From positions 1 to 64,000 of the forward strand of contig NZ_JAALJH010000040.1 in the NCBI RefSeq assembly GCF_011064615.1: a DNA stretch of 64,000 nucleotides, read 5' to 3'. The position numbers were made by a program, and so were the translations under genes. The stretch comes from Aquisphaera insulae (lineage in GTDB: Bacteria; Planctomycetota; Planctomycetia; Isosphaerales; Isosphaeraceae). A model generated the notes under the pieces. It had not been told where the DNA came from and searched no databases. It saw only the letters and a list, made by a program, of their open reading frames with translations. Of the stretch, positions 42,844 through 51,476 are shown one piece after another. Positions within the stretch are counted from its first letter, which is position 1; every line of letters begins with the position of its first letter.

Positions 42844-43073
42844 GGTGTCGCGGTCCCGTCGTCGCGGAACGGGAACCGCTTTTCAGCGATCCAGCTCCAT
42901 TATTGGCCGAGAAATCGGGGTAATTCAGGGCTCTTTGCGAACAGCCCATCGCCGCCGATCGCGGTCGCCTGCCCGTTCGCGATCGAAATCATCACGATCA
43001 CAATCAAATTGGCATTCGAGATGCGATGGGCCCCCCACGTCTGTTCGAACCTAACTCAGGTCGAGGAGTGACC

Positions 43074-43361
43074 ATGCCATCCCGTCACGAAGTCCTTTGC
43101 ATCTCCAAGTCCGACCGCATGAATCCTCACGAACGAATCCAGAGCCTGGGCGGCCGGAACCCCGACGGCGCCCTCTGGAGGCTGTCTCAGTCCGACGCCA
43201 TCCGCGGGATCGAGAGCGGCGAATGGTCGTTCTACGTCCGGCGGGCTGGCCACATCGTCAACGTGGTCGTTGCCGTGAGCCGATTTGGTCACAAGTACCT
43301 GAAGACCCAGGCCGACGGCGAGCAGCCGGACAATCTCCTCTCGCTGCCCGAATGCGGCTGA
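43074..43361 (+). CDS. DUF3892 domain protein
   Basis: A 95-residue protein. GAGGAG lies 6 bases before the ATG. It covers the whole DUF3892 pattern: VLCISKSDRMNPHERIQSLGG at the start, ALWRLSQSDAIRGIESGEWSFYV in the middle, and KYLKTQADGEQPDNLLSLPECG at the end. The domain is small, found in many bacteria and of unknown function. It is divergent from the RtcR-like regulator and 77 bases upstream of an exonuclease gene on the same strand, so it may share a transcript with it. Confidence 0.88.
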   Translation: MPSRHEVLCISKSDRMNPHERIQSLGGRNPDGALWRLSQSDAIRGIESGEWSFYVRRAGHIVNVVVAVSRFGHKYLKTQADGEQPDNLLSLPECG

Positions 43362-43438
43362 GAAAGTTGGCTGAGTGGACAGGTCGGCACGACGACGCAT
43401 CCGGGGACGATGGTTGTCCCGTAGAGAGGAAAACGGCG

Positions 43439-44233
43439 ATGTCGAGAAGCCTGCGGTTGGAGCGTCCGCTCGTCGTGCTCGACCTGGAGACGACCGGCAA
43501 GCGCGTCGAGTCCGACCGGATCGTGGAGATCAGCGCCCTCAAGCTGTCTCCCGACGGGGCGCGACGGGGTCACACCCGCCGCCTCAATCCCGGCATCCCG
43601 ATCCCTCCCGAGGCGACGAAGGTCCACGGGATTACCGACGTGGACGTGTCCCATGAGAGGACGTTCGCGGAGATCGCCCGCGGGCTAGCCGACTACCTCG
43701 AGGGGTGCGATCTCTGCGGCTTCAACGTCTGGCGGTTCGACCTGAGGATCCTGATCGCGGAGTTCAGGAGGGTCGATGTTCCATTCACGATGGCGGGCCG
43801 CCACGTCATCGATCCGATGCGGATCTACCACCGGCGTGAGCCGAGGGACCTTGCGGCGGCGCTCCGTTTCTACTGCGGCCGGGAACACGAGGAGGCCCAT
43901 CGTGCCGAGGCGGACGTCCTGGCCGCGCTGAGGGTCCTCGAAGCTCAAGTTGAGCGATACGAGGATCTCCCCCTGACCGTCTCGGGTTTGCACCGCACCA
44001 TGGGGTATCCCGACGTCGTGGACCCGGACGGGAAGTTCGTTCGGGATGAGACCGGTACGGTTGTCTTCGGCTTCGGCAAGCACCTCGGCAAGCCGGTGGG
44101 CGAGGTGGCGAAGACCGATCCCAGTTTCCTGGACTGGATGCTCGGCAGGGACTTCAACGAGGAGGCGAAGGACGTGGCCCGTCTGGCGCTCGCGGAGGCC
44201 GGTAGCCTGGCCATTCGCGACATTCCGCGATAA
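43439..44233 (+). CDS. 3'-5' exonuclease, DnaQ/ExoX-like
   Basis: A 264-residue DEDDh-type exonuclease. GAGG lies 9 bases before the ATG. Motif I is VLDLETTG (Asp15, Glu17), with KVHGITDVDV next. Motif II is GFNVWRFDLRIL and motif III is HRAEADVLAALRVL with the His and Asp. The C-terminal VVFGFGKHLGKPVGEVAKTDPSFLDWML is the ExoX-type tail domain that is found after some proofreading-like nucleases. It would trim single-stranded DNA or RNA ends. Whether it belongs to the defence island next door is uncertain. Confidence 0.9.
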   Translation: MSRSLRLERPLVVLDLETTGKRVESDRIVEISALKLSPDGARRGHTRRLNPGIPIPPEATKVHGITDVDVSHERTFAEIARGLADYLEGCDLCGFNVWRFDLRILIAEFRRVDVPFTMAGRHVIDPMRIYHRREPRDLAAALRFYCGREHEEAHRAEADVLAALRVLEAQVERYEDLPLTVSGLHRTMGYPDVVDPDGKFVRDETGTVVFGFGKHLGKPVGEVAKTDPSFLDWMLGRDFNEEAKDVARLALAEAGSLAIRDIPR

Positions 44234-44307
44234 TCTCCTGATTCGGGCAAGGTGGCGGAGATTCTGTCGATGCCTTACGGCGATCAGGCCGGAAGGGTGT
44301 GGAAACC

Positions 44308-45018
44308 ATGGCCCGGTTCGTCGAACGTCGATCGTCGGGGCCGATGAACGCCTTGCTGATGGTCCTCGGTGCGCTGTTCGTGCCGCTGATGGCCGCGTCG
44401 CTGTTCATCCGGGAGTGGATTGCGATCCCGGGCTTCCTGGCCATCACGACTGGCGGGTATGTCGCGTCCCTGTCCCTGCTCGCCTGGTGGGAGCGCCGGC
44501 ATCAGACGACGCGGGAGGTCCGGGGCGGGAAGATGGCCGCGAAGCGGGCCGGCGACCGCGAGCCCCGGGTCTTTCCCGAGGCGCTCGGGTTGCCGTTCCT
44601 CCTCTTCATCAGCGTCGTCCTCGGCGGGCTCGCGTTCCTGACCCTGTTCGCGGCGATCCGCGAGGGACCCGCGTCCAAGGTGCCCGCCAGCCTCGTTATC
44701 GTGGCGCCGCTGATGCTCATCGGGTTCATGCTCTGGGCGTCCGAGGTCCGGCTGATCGTGGGGATGGATGAGGTCCGCGCCGTGCATCCCTGGCTCCGGA
44801 TGGTCCCCGATCGGGCCTTCCGGTTCGGCGACATCGACTCCGTCGAGACCCGCGAGGGGGGCCGGGGGGGCTGGCAGGTCACGATCCGTCGCCACGACGG
44901 GGCCACGATCGCCTATCGGAGCCGCGATCGCGCGCGGGTCGATGCCCTGCTCGCCGCCCTCGCCGACGGCGTGGCCCGGGCGAAACCGGCGTCGGCCGAT
45001 CTCGACGAGCTGATCTGA
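44308..45018 (+). CDS. Membrane protein, paralogue of 46623-47321
   Basis: A 236-residue protein of unknown family. The ATG at 44308 (MARFVERRSSGP) matches the paralogue's MARFIERRWAPL; an upstream GTG at 44299 is less likely. It has four membrane helices, near 15-33, 38-57, 93-115 and 126-146. A C-terminal cytoplasmic domain follows of the bacterial PH-like sort: EVRLIVGMDEVRAVHPWLRMVPDRAFRFGDIDSVE and more, then DGATIAYRS and LLAALADGVARAKP. The two paralogues flank a lipoprotein gene on the opposite strand. No catalytic residues are apparent. Confidence 0.75.
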   Translation: MARFVERRSSGPMNALLMVLGALFVPLMAASLFIREWIAIPGFLAITTGGYVASLSLLAWWERRHQTTREVRGGKMAAKRAGDREPRVFPEALGLPFLLFISVVLGGLAFLTLFAAIREGPASKVPASLVIVAPLMLIGFMLWASEVRLIVGMDEVRAVHPWLRMVPDRAFRFGDIDSVETREGGRGGWQVTIRRHDGATIAYRSRDRARVDALLAALADGVARAKPASADLDELI

Positions 45019-45039
45019 TTCGTCTGGACCCGCCAACGT

Positions 45040-46473
45040 TCACGGCTCACCCAAAAGCCCGAGCGCTTCCTTGTCCCAGCGATCGAGCACCCAGCGGGCG
45101 ATCCGGGCGAGCTCGCGTTCGCCCGGGGATCTCGGCTCCCGATGCCGACGCTCGATCGCCCGCAGGCGCCCGAGCGCCGCACGATAATCGGCCTGCTTCC
45201 TCGCCGAGAGCTCGCCCCGCTCCTTCATCGCGCGGACGCGGTCGGGGGATGCGAGGGGAGACGGCTGGGACCAGGTCCGCTCGGTGCTGAAGATCGCCTG
45301 GAGCTCCAGGGCATCGTCCACGGCCTGGGCGGTGGAGGAGGCTCCGAACAGCTCGCGGCCGAGGATCTCCCGGTAGGCCTCGAAGGGGAGATCGGGGTTT
45401 CGGCTGAATTCGCGGTAGGCGACCCGGTTGACCCGCATCGGCAGCTCATCGAAGGGCTCGTCGCCGGGCCTTAGCCAGCCGAAGCCGAGCGGGACCTGAC
45501 GCTTGCCCTTGAGCCAGGGCTGGCCCTCCTCGGCCTCGGTGGCAACATACGTGAAGGCTTCCAGGGACGGGACGTAACCCGTCACGCCGAGGTCCCGCGC
45601 CTTCCTCGCTCCGGCCGCGATGTCGCGGGGCCGGCGGAGGGACGGCGAATCGTCCCACCAGAGGCTGCTCCGGGCCCGCTTGATCAGCGCGGGTTCCGGG
45701 TTGGCGCTGTGCGGGGTGAAGACCAGCGACCATCGGGGATCGAAGGGGAGCCGCGCCGCCCGGACGCCGAAGCCGGGGACCTGCGCCCCGCTGAAGTAAT
45801 GGGGGAAGACGACGATCGTCGCGTCGGGCTTCCGCGCCCAGAGCTCCTCGGAGATCTGGCGGACGAAGGCGAACTCGCGTTCGAAGAAGTGCTCGCCGCA
45901 TTCCTTGCAGTGGCAGATGGCGTAATCGGACGACTCGATCAGGAGGCCGTCGGCGTTGGGGTAGAAGTCGAAGGCAAGCTCCCGCGCGTACCGGAGCATG
46001 AACTGGAGGGACTCCGGCCGCGAGGGGCAGAGGTTGTAGCCCCAGCAGCCGATGCCGAACGCGGCGGCGGGCCTGCCGTCCTTGCCCATCGCCCGGGCCT
46101 CGGGGTGCTCGAGGGGATACTGATTCACGCCGTCGTAGCCGAAGGGCGTGAAGCCGAGGAGCACCTTGATGCCTCGCCCGTGGGCGTGGTCGATCAGGTC
46201 GCGGACGAAGTCCTTGCGGACGTTCTCGTGATCCGCGTTGTACCTCCAGGTGATCGGGTACTGTGCGCTCCGGAAGGCCCCGCCGACCCAGAGGAGCACC
46301 GTGTTGCCGCCGTCGTCGCGGATGCCGTCGACGATCCGCCGCCAGTCGGCCAGGTCGTAGGTCGGCATCCGCATGAGCGTGACGTAGTAGCCGCGCCGGG
46401 CAAAGGGACCGGTCGCCGGCGAATCGTCCGAGGAGCACCCCAGGATCACGAGGGCGGTCAGGATCGCGGACAA
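45040..46473 (-). CDS. Glycoside-hydrolase-like TIM-barrel lipoprotein
   Basis: A 477-residue lipoprotein. A TTG at 46473 is taken as the start because a short signal peptide follows directly, ILTALVILGC, with Cys14 at the lipobox; the longer frame adds 48 disordered residues. GAGGACG lies upstream. The mature part looks like a family-10-type or glycosidase-like TIM barrel: RRGYYVTLMRMPTYDLADW, then NTVLLWVGGAF, HGRGIKVLLGFTPFGYDGVN, DGLLIESSDYAICHCKECGE and ATIVVFPHYFSG. A Glu in LLIESSDY is a candidate acid. The substrate is unknown, probably a polysaccharide. Confidence 0.7.
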   Translation of the reverse strand: MSAILTALVILGCSSDDSPATGPFARRGYYVTLMRMPTYDLADWRRIVDGIRDDGGNTVLLWVGGAFRSAQYPITWRYNADHENVRKDFVRDLIDHAHGRGIKVLLGFTPFGYDGVNQYPLEHPEARAMGKDGRPAAAFGIGCWGYNLCPSRPESLQFMLRYARELAFDFYPNADGLLIESSDYAICHCKECGEHFFEREFAFVRQISEELWARKPDATIVVFPHYFSGAQVPGFGVRAARLPFDPRWSLVFTPHSANPEPALIKRARSSLWWDDSPSLRRPRDIAAGARKARDLGVTGYVPSLEAFTYVATEAEEGQPWLKGKRQVPLGFGWLRPGDEPFDELPMRVNRVAYREFSRNPDLPFEAYREILGRELFGASSTAQAVDDALELQAIFSTERTWSQPSPLASPDRVRAMKERGELSARKQADYRAALGRLRAIERRHREPRSPGERELARIARWVLDRWDKEALGLLGEP

Positions 46474-46622
46474 GGTATCGTCCTCACTTCTTGGATCGGG
46501 TCGGCGGCCCCTCGCCCGATCAGGATAGACGCTCGCGGATCGGAAGGGCAGCGGTCGGTGGGAAGATTCGTGGTAAGATCGCGGCTGGCGATGAGGTCTG
46601 GTGGCCGAGGGAGGCAAGAGCC

Positions 46623-47321
46623 ATGGCCCGATTCATCGAGCGACGATGGGCGCCGCTCCCCGAGGTCCTGCTGATCCTCGGCGGCGGGTTTCTCGTGCCG
46701 GTGCTGGCCATCGGCCTGTTCTTACGGCTCCCGGAAAGGGTCAATGCCACGGCATTCGTGGTGATCCTCGCCGGGGGCCTGCTCGCCCTCTTCGTTTACG
46801 TGCGCTGGGCGCTGTCTCGCCGTGAGCTCGTGTGCGAGATCCTCCCCGGCAAGGAAGGGCCGGCCTTGCCGGCGGACGTCGAGCCCGAGGTCTTCCCGGA
46901 GGCGATCACACTTCGGATGCTGGCCGTCATGACCCTGGCGGTCGCGTGCCTCTGGATCGGCAACGCGATCCGGATCCAGGGGGGACATCCGGACCTGTGG
47001 CCCCATCACCTGATCGTGGGATTCGGCACGCTCATGGTGCTCTCGACCTGGCTGGCCCAGTATCGCCTGATCGTGGACCGGGACGAGGTCCGGACATTCC
47101 ACCCCTGGCTCGGCATCGTCCCGGAGAAGCGGATCTCGCTGGCGGAGATCGCCGTCGTCGAGTCGATCCCATCCGGCCCGGTCGCGATCCGGGGCCGCGA
47201 CGGCACGACGATCCGGTACGCGGCGTGCCAGCCCGCCACGACCGATCGGCTCCGGGCCCTGCTCGCCGATCGCGTCGCTCGCGCGAAGCCGCGAGGGCCG
47301 GGGCTGGACGACCTACTCTGA
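46623..47321 (+). CDS. Membrane protein, paralogue of 44308-45018
   Basis: A 232-residue protein. GGGAGG lies 9 bases before the ATG. It has the same plan as its paralogue: MARFIERR start, four membrane helices (about 15-33, 40-58, 95-115 and 123-143), and a C-terminal domain with YRLIVDRDEVRTFHPWLGIVPEKRISLAEIAVVESI, then DGTTIRYAACQPATTDRLRALL. The last 9 bases overlap the stop of the convergent WD40 kinase gene. Function not recognised; the conserved C-terminal half suggests a shared binding role. Confidence 0.75.
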   Translation: MARFIERRWAPLPEVLLILGGGFLVPVLAIGLFLRLPERVNATAFVVILAGGLLALFVYVRWALSRRELVCEILPGKEGPALPADVEPEVFPEAITLRMLAVMTLAVACLWIGNAIRIQGGHPDLWPHHLIVGFGTLMVLSTWLAQYRLIVDRDEVRTFHPWLGIVPEKRISLAEIAVVESIPSGPVAIRGRDGTTIRYAACQPATTDRLRALLADRVARAKPRGPGLDDLL

Positions 47322-50300
47322 CTCACTCGGCCCGCCCGGTCCGCCGGCGCGATCCCTCCAGAGGATGATCGAGCCGGCGTGGTCCGAGGACGCGAGCGTG
47401 TGGCCGTCGGGGGAGAAGGCCACGGCGTTGATCCGCTTCGTATGGCCTTCCAGGACCAGGGTCACCTGACCGGTGCTCGGATCCCAGAGCCGGACCTTGG
47501 CGTCGCTGCAGGCGGCGGCGAGGGTCCTGCCGTCGGGCGAGAAGGCCAGGCTCGTGACGGTGGCGTCGGAGTCGCGGGCGACTCTGGTGGGTTTGTTGAT
47601 GCCGGTGTCCCAGATGGTCAGGCCCCCCCAGTCGTCGCCTGCGACGAGGGTCTTGCCGTCGGGGGAGAAGGCCAGAGAGCCGAATCGCCGAGGGAGAGGG
47701 ATCGAGGATCGCTCGCGACCGCTGGGGATCTCGAGTCCCCGGAGAATCCCGTCGTTGTCCGCAACGATCAGGAGCGGTTCGTCGGGGGCGAAGGCCACGG
47801 CGCGGATCATCGTGGCCGGAGTCGAGATGGCCGCGATGGAGTGGCCGTCGATTGCGTCCCAGAGCCATACGGTGTCGCCGTTGCCCGCAGCGGCCACGAG
47901 CCGCCCGTCGCGGGAGAACGCCACGGAGCGCAACCGGTCCGTGGGCCCCGTCAGCACGTGCCGGACCTTGCCGCCGGGCAGGTCCCAGAGCCGCACCTTC
48001 CGGTCGAAGCTGGCGCTGGCGAGGGTCCGGCCGTCCGGTGAGACGGCCAGCGAGACGACCATCGAGGTGTGGCCGGCGAGCGTGGCGATCGGCGAGCCGT
48101 CGCGGGGCGACCAGAGCTTGATGGTGTGATCGTCCGCGGCGGAGAAGAGCGTCGATCCATCCGGGGAGAAGGCCAGGCTCCAGATCTCGGACGAATGGGC
48201 GGCGATCCGGTCGAACGCGGCGGGAGCCGGGCCGATCCGGCGGGCGCGGATGCGGCCGTCGTCGCCCGAGAAGTACAGGCTCGTCCTGTCGGCCGAATAG
48301 GCAATGGCATGCACCACCTGGAGCCCGCGGGGATACTCGGCCAACTGGCGGCCGGTCGCGGCGTCCCACCGCCTCACGGGGCACTCGCCGCCGCCGCCGG
48401 CGAGCTCGCGGCCGTCCGGAGAGAAGGCGAACGTCATCCGATTGCCCGAGAGCCCCTCGAGAGGGACGAGCCGCGGCGCGGTCCTGACGTCGACGGCCAG
48501 GAAGAGTCGGTCGGGGGTCTGGAGCCCGGCGAGCTTGTCGCCGTCGGGCGAGAACCTCGGATGGGCCACCGGCCTGCCCGGCACCGCGCCGATCCGGCGG
48601 CCCGTTCGGACGTCCCAGAATTCGATCGAGTCGGCGACGGTCGCGATCGTGTCGCCGTCGGACGATAGTACGACCTCGTGGATCATCCTGGCGGATCGGG
48701 CCAACTCGCCGAGCGGTCGCCCCGTCGCCGCGTCCCTGAGCGTCAAGATTTTCCCCGCTACGGTGACCAGCGTGCGGCCGTCCGGGGATGCGCTCGTGCA
48801 GTAGCAGGGGATCGGCTCCAGCCCCGGCGCGGGGGCGGCTCCCCCCGGAGCGAGTTGCCAGAATCGGAGCCGACCCTCGCGGTGCTTTGAGGGGGTCGGC
48901 CGTTCGAGATCCTGGACGGCGACCGTGCGTCCGTCGCCGAGGAACCAGGCGCTTGTGATGACCTGGTCCTCGTCCGGCAGAGTCGCCAGCCGTGTCCCCG
49001 AGCGGGCGTCCCAGAGTTTGACCCCACCGCGGCCGACCTCGCCGTCTTGCCTTGATGCGAGGAGCGTGCCGTCCGGCGAGAGCGTCAGGTCGTTGACGAC
49101 ACTCCCGAGATCTCGATCGCGGGCGATCTCGGTGCCGCGGGCGAGGTCGTAGAGAAGGACGGTCCCGTCGCCGCCTCCGGAGTAGAGGATGTCGCCGCCC
49201 GGCCCGATCATCAGTGCCGTCGATCGGTGGTCGGCGAGGACCGTGATCTCGCGATGGAGCACCCGGTTCAGGTAGCGCCACTCGAAGCCGCGGAGGTCGC
49301 CCCCCTTGCCATCGGAGCCCAGGCCGGCGAGCATCTCCTGGGCGAGCTCGACCTGACCGGCGGTGGCCGTTTGCTGGGCCAGCCGCATCCGGGAGGCGTA
49401 GAGGAGCCGGCGCGTGGTCCGCTCCTGGTCCTCGGCCCGTACGAGCGCCGCGGCGAGCTCGACGTTGTGGCGGCGGAGCAGATCGGCCGAACCGACCAGC
49501 GCGGCGAGCACCAGGGCCGCCGTCGCCGCGACCGGCCGGCGGTTCCGCCGGAGCCACATGGCCGCGTGATCGAGCGGCCCCGGGGCCCTCGCCAGGATCG
49601 GGCGATCGCGGAGGAATCGATCAAGGTCCTCGGCCATCTCCCCGGCCGTCGCGTATCGTCCGGCCGGGTCCTTCGCCAGCGCCTTCAGGACGATCGTCTC
49701 CAGGTCGCGGGGGATCGAGGCGTCGAGGAGCCGGGGGCGCCGCGGCTGCCCCTCGGCGATCCGGCGGATCAGGTCCAGGCGGTTGTCCCCCTCGGAGCGG
49801 AAGACGGGGCGGCCGGTGATCAGCTCATAAAGGGTCGCTCCCAGGGAGTACACGTCGGTCCGATGGTCGATGACGGATCGCGAGCCCGATGCTTGCTCCG
49901 GGCTCATGTAGCGGATGGTGCCGAAGATCGCGCCGGATTGGGTCAGGTCCGACTGGCCGGCCACGCGGGCGAGGCCGAAATCGCCCACCCAGAGGCACCC
50001 GGAATCGTCGACGAGGAGGTTGGACGGCTTGATGTCGCGGTGGATGACCCCGCGCTCGTGGGCGTACTGGAGCGCGTCCGCGGCCTGGCGGGCGAGCTCG
50101 GCGGCCCGGCGGTGGGGGATACGGCGGTGGATGAGCGCGGCGACGGTCTGGCCCTCGATGAGCTGCATGGCGAAGAAATGGACGCCGCGCTCCGAGCCGG
50201 TCAGGTAGACGGGGACGATGTGGGGGTGGCGGAGGCAGGCCGCGGCCATCGCCTCGAGGCGGAATCGTTCCAGGCGGCGGGGTTCGTCGGCGGAGCCGGC

Positions 50301-50582
50301 CGGGAGGATCTTCATCGCCACTCGCCGGTTGAGCGACTTCTGGATGGCCTCGTAGACGACGCCCATCCCGCCGCGGCCGATCACCCGGCCGATCGCGAAG
50401 TCGCCGAGCGTGCCGGGCAGCTCGTCCGTATCGGGCTCCTCGCGGCCATCCGGCCAGGCGAGGTCAAGGATCTCGACGAGGGAGCGATACTCGGCCTGCT
50501 GCTCGAAGCAGGTCAGGCCCTCGGCGTCTCGATCCTTCGGGCCAAGGCTCGAGCTCGAGTCCAGGTCCTGGCCGAGGCTCAC
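47313..50582 (-). CDS. Ser/Thr protein kinase with WD40 repeat propeller
   Basis: A 1089-residue protein. The kinase domain covers about 60-330: glycine loop GRGGMGVVYEA, Lys91, HRDIKPSN from 181, DFG at 201-203 and MSPEQ. One membrane helix follows near 350-370, then a coiled stretch. The rest, about 430-1080, is a WD40 array: repeated 'LAFSPDGRTLAAA...D..V.LWD' units, at least ten, enough for one or two propellers. The GTG start overlaps the ECF sigma gene stop by 4 bases (GTGA), so the two are coupled. This pairing of an ECF sigma with a WD40 kinase is common in planctomycetes, where the kinase probably controls the sigma factor. Confidence 0.9.
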   Translation of the reverse strand: MSLGQDLDSSSSLGPKDRDAEGLTCFEQQAEYRSLVEILDLAWPDGREEPDTDELPGTLGDFAIGRVIGRGGMGVVYEAIQKSLNRRVAMKILPAGSADEPRRLERFRLEAMAAACLRHPHIVPVYLTGSERGVHFFAMQLIEGQTVAALIHRRIPHRRAAELARQAADALQYAHERGVIHRDIKPSNLLVDDSGCLWVGDFGLARVAGQSDLTQSGAIFGTIRYMSPEQASGSRSVIDHRTDVYSLGATLYELITGRPVFRSEGDNRLDLIRRIAEGQPRRPRLLDASIPRDLETIVLKALAKDPAGRYATAGEMAEDLDRFLRDRPILARAPGPLDHAAMWLRRNRRPVAATAALVLAALVGSADLLRRHNVELAAALVRAEDQERTTRRLLYASRMRLAQQTATAGQVELAQEMLAGLGSDGKGGDLRGFEWRYLNRVLHREITVLADHRSTALMIGPGGDILYSGGGDGTVLLYDLARGTEIARDRDLGSVVNDLTLSPDGTLLASRQDGEVGRGGVKLWDARSGTRLATLPDEDQVITSAWFLGDGRTVAVQDLERPTPSKHREGRLRFWQLAPGGAAPAPGLEPIPCYCTSASPDGRTLVTVAGKILTLRDAATGRPLGELARSARMIHEVVLSSDGDTIATVADSIEFWDVRTGRRIGAVPGRPVAHPRFSPDGDKLAGLQTPDRLFLAVDVRTAPRLVPLEGLSGNRMTFAFSPDGRELAGGGGECPVRRWDAATGRQLAEYPRGLQVVHAIAYSADRTSLYFSGDDGRIRARRIGPAPAAFDRIAAHSSEIWSLAFSPDGSTLFSAADDHTIKLWSPRDGSPIATLAGHTSMVVSLAVSPDGRTLASASFDRKVRLWDLPGGKVRHVLTGPTDRLRSVAFSRDGRLVAAAGNGDTVWLWDAIDGHSIAAISTPATMIRAVAFAPDEPLLIVADNDGILRGLEIPSGRERSSIPLPRRFGSLAFSPDGKTLVAGDDWGGLTIWDTGINKPTRVARDSDATVTSLAFSPDGRTLAAACSDAKVRLWDPSTGQVTLVLEGHTKRINAVAFSPDGHTLASSDHAGSIILWRDRAGGPGGPSESE

Positions 50583-51208
50583 GGCCGGCTCCCTCCCGTC
50601 GATCCCCGGACCAGGGCGCGGAGACGTTCCATGGCGCGGGCGTATCGCATCTTCACGGCGCCGGGGCTGATCTCCAGCCGCTCCGCGATCTCGTCCAGCG
50701 AGAGCCGGGAGGCGTATCGGAGCACCAGGATCTCGCGGTCGGCGGGGGCCATCGCGTCCAGCAGCGAGCGAACATGCTCGGCACGCTCGGCCCGGGTGGC
50801 CGCCGTGCTCGGGCCGGTCCCCGGATCGACGAGGTTGTCCATGGCCGCGGCCTCTTCGGACCGGCCCCCCCGGTCGCAGGAGACCTCCCGCGCGACGCTC
50901 CGCATGCCGGTCCGGAGGTGGAACCGATGCAGCCAGCCCAGGCGGACGATCGCCTGCCGTCGCAGCCAGCAGGCGAACGAGACCGGCCGCTCCCGCGCGA
51001 ACCGAGGAAGCTCGGCGATGGCGATGCTCATCGCCTCCTGGACCACGTCCGAGGGGTCCACACGCGCCACGATCCGCCGATCGAGGCGACGGGCCACGAT
51101 CCGCCGCAGGCTGGCGCGATGCCGCTCCAGCAACGAGCCGCCGGCCGTCGCGTCGCCACCCGCCGCTCGCCTCAGCAGCTCCTCCGTGTCGACCTCTCCG
51201 GCCTTCAT
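50579..51208 (-). CDS. ECF-type RNA polymerase sigma factor
   Basis: A 209-residue sigma factor without an anti-sigma gene beside it. The ATG near 51208 (MKAGEVDTEELLRRA) is chosen because the longer frame adds 51 arginine-rich residues. Region 2 includes ARVDPSDVVQEAMSIAIAELPRFARERP, the promoter-melting part. Region 4 ends with ADREILVLRYASRLSLDEIAERLEISPGAVKMRYARAMERL, the -35-binding HTH. It belongs to the planctomycete ECF groups that lack anti-sigma factors and are linked to Ser/Thr kinases. The stop overlaps the kinase start. Confidence 0.9.
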   Translation of the reverse strand: MKAGEVDTEELLRRAAGGDATAGGSLLERHRASLRRIVARRLDRRIVARVDPSDVVQEAMSIAIAELPRFARERPVSFACWLRRQAIVRLGWLHRFHLRTGMRSVAREVSCDRGGRSEEAAAMDNLVDPGTGPSTAATRAERAEHVRSLLDAMAPADREILVLRYASRLSLDEIAERLEISPGAVKMRYARAMERLRALVRGSTGGSRP

Positions 51209-51476
51209 CCTTGCCCCCTCCAACCCCTGGGTCCGCCGGTCATGGCGCGGAACGCTCGCGAGATCGCGTGACCTTGCCGCCGGCCGTCGTCGCAAGCTCC
51301 TTGCGGACCGTTGCGAGGCCGACGGTCCGTGGCGCCGGGGTCCGCCTTCATTCACGCCCACATGCGACCGACTGAAGGTAACCAGCCCACCGACCGGATC
51401 GCAAGCGCGAGCTCGCGAAAGTCCTCAGCCCCGCTCGGCTCGACGCATCGACGGGACCGTGCGAGGGCCGGGGATT

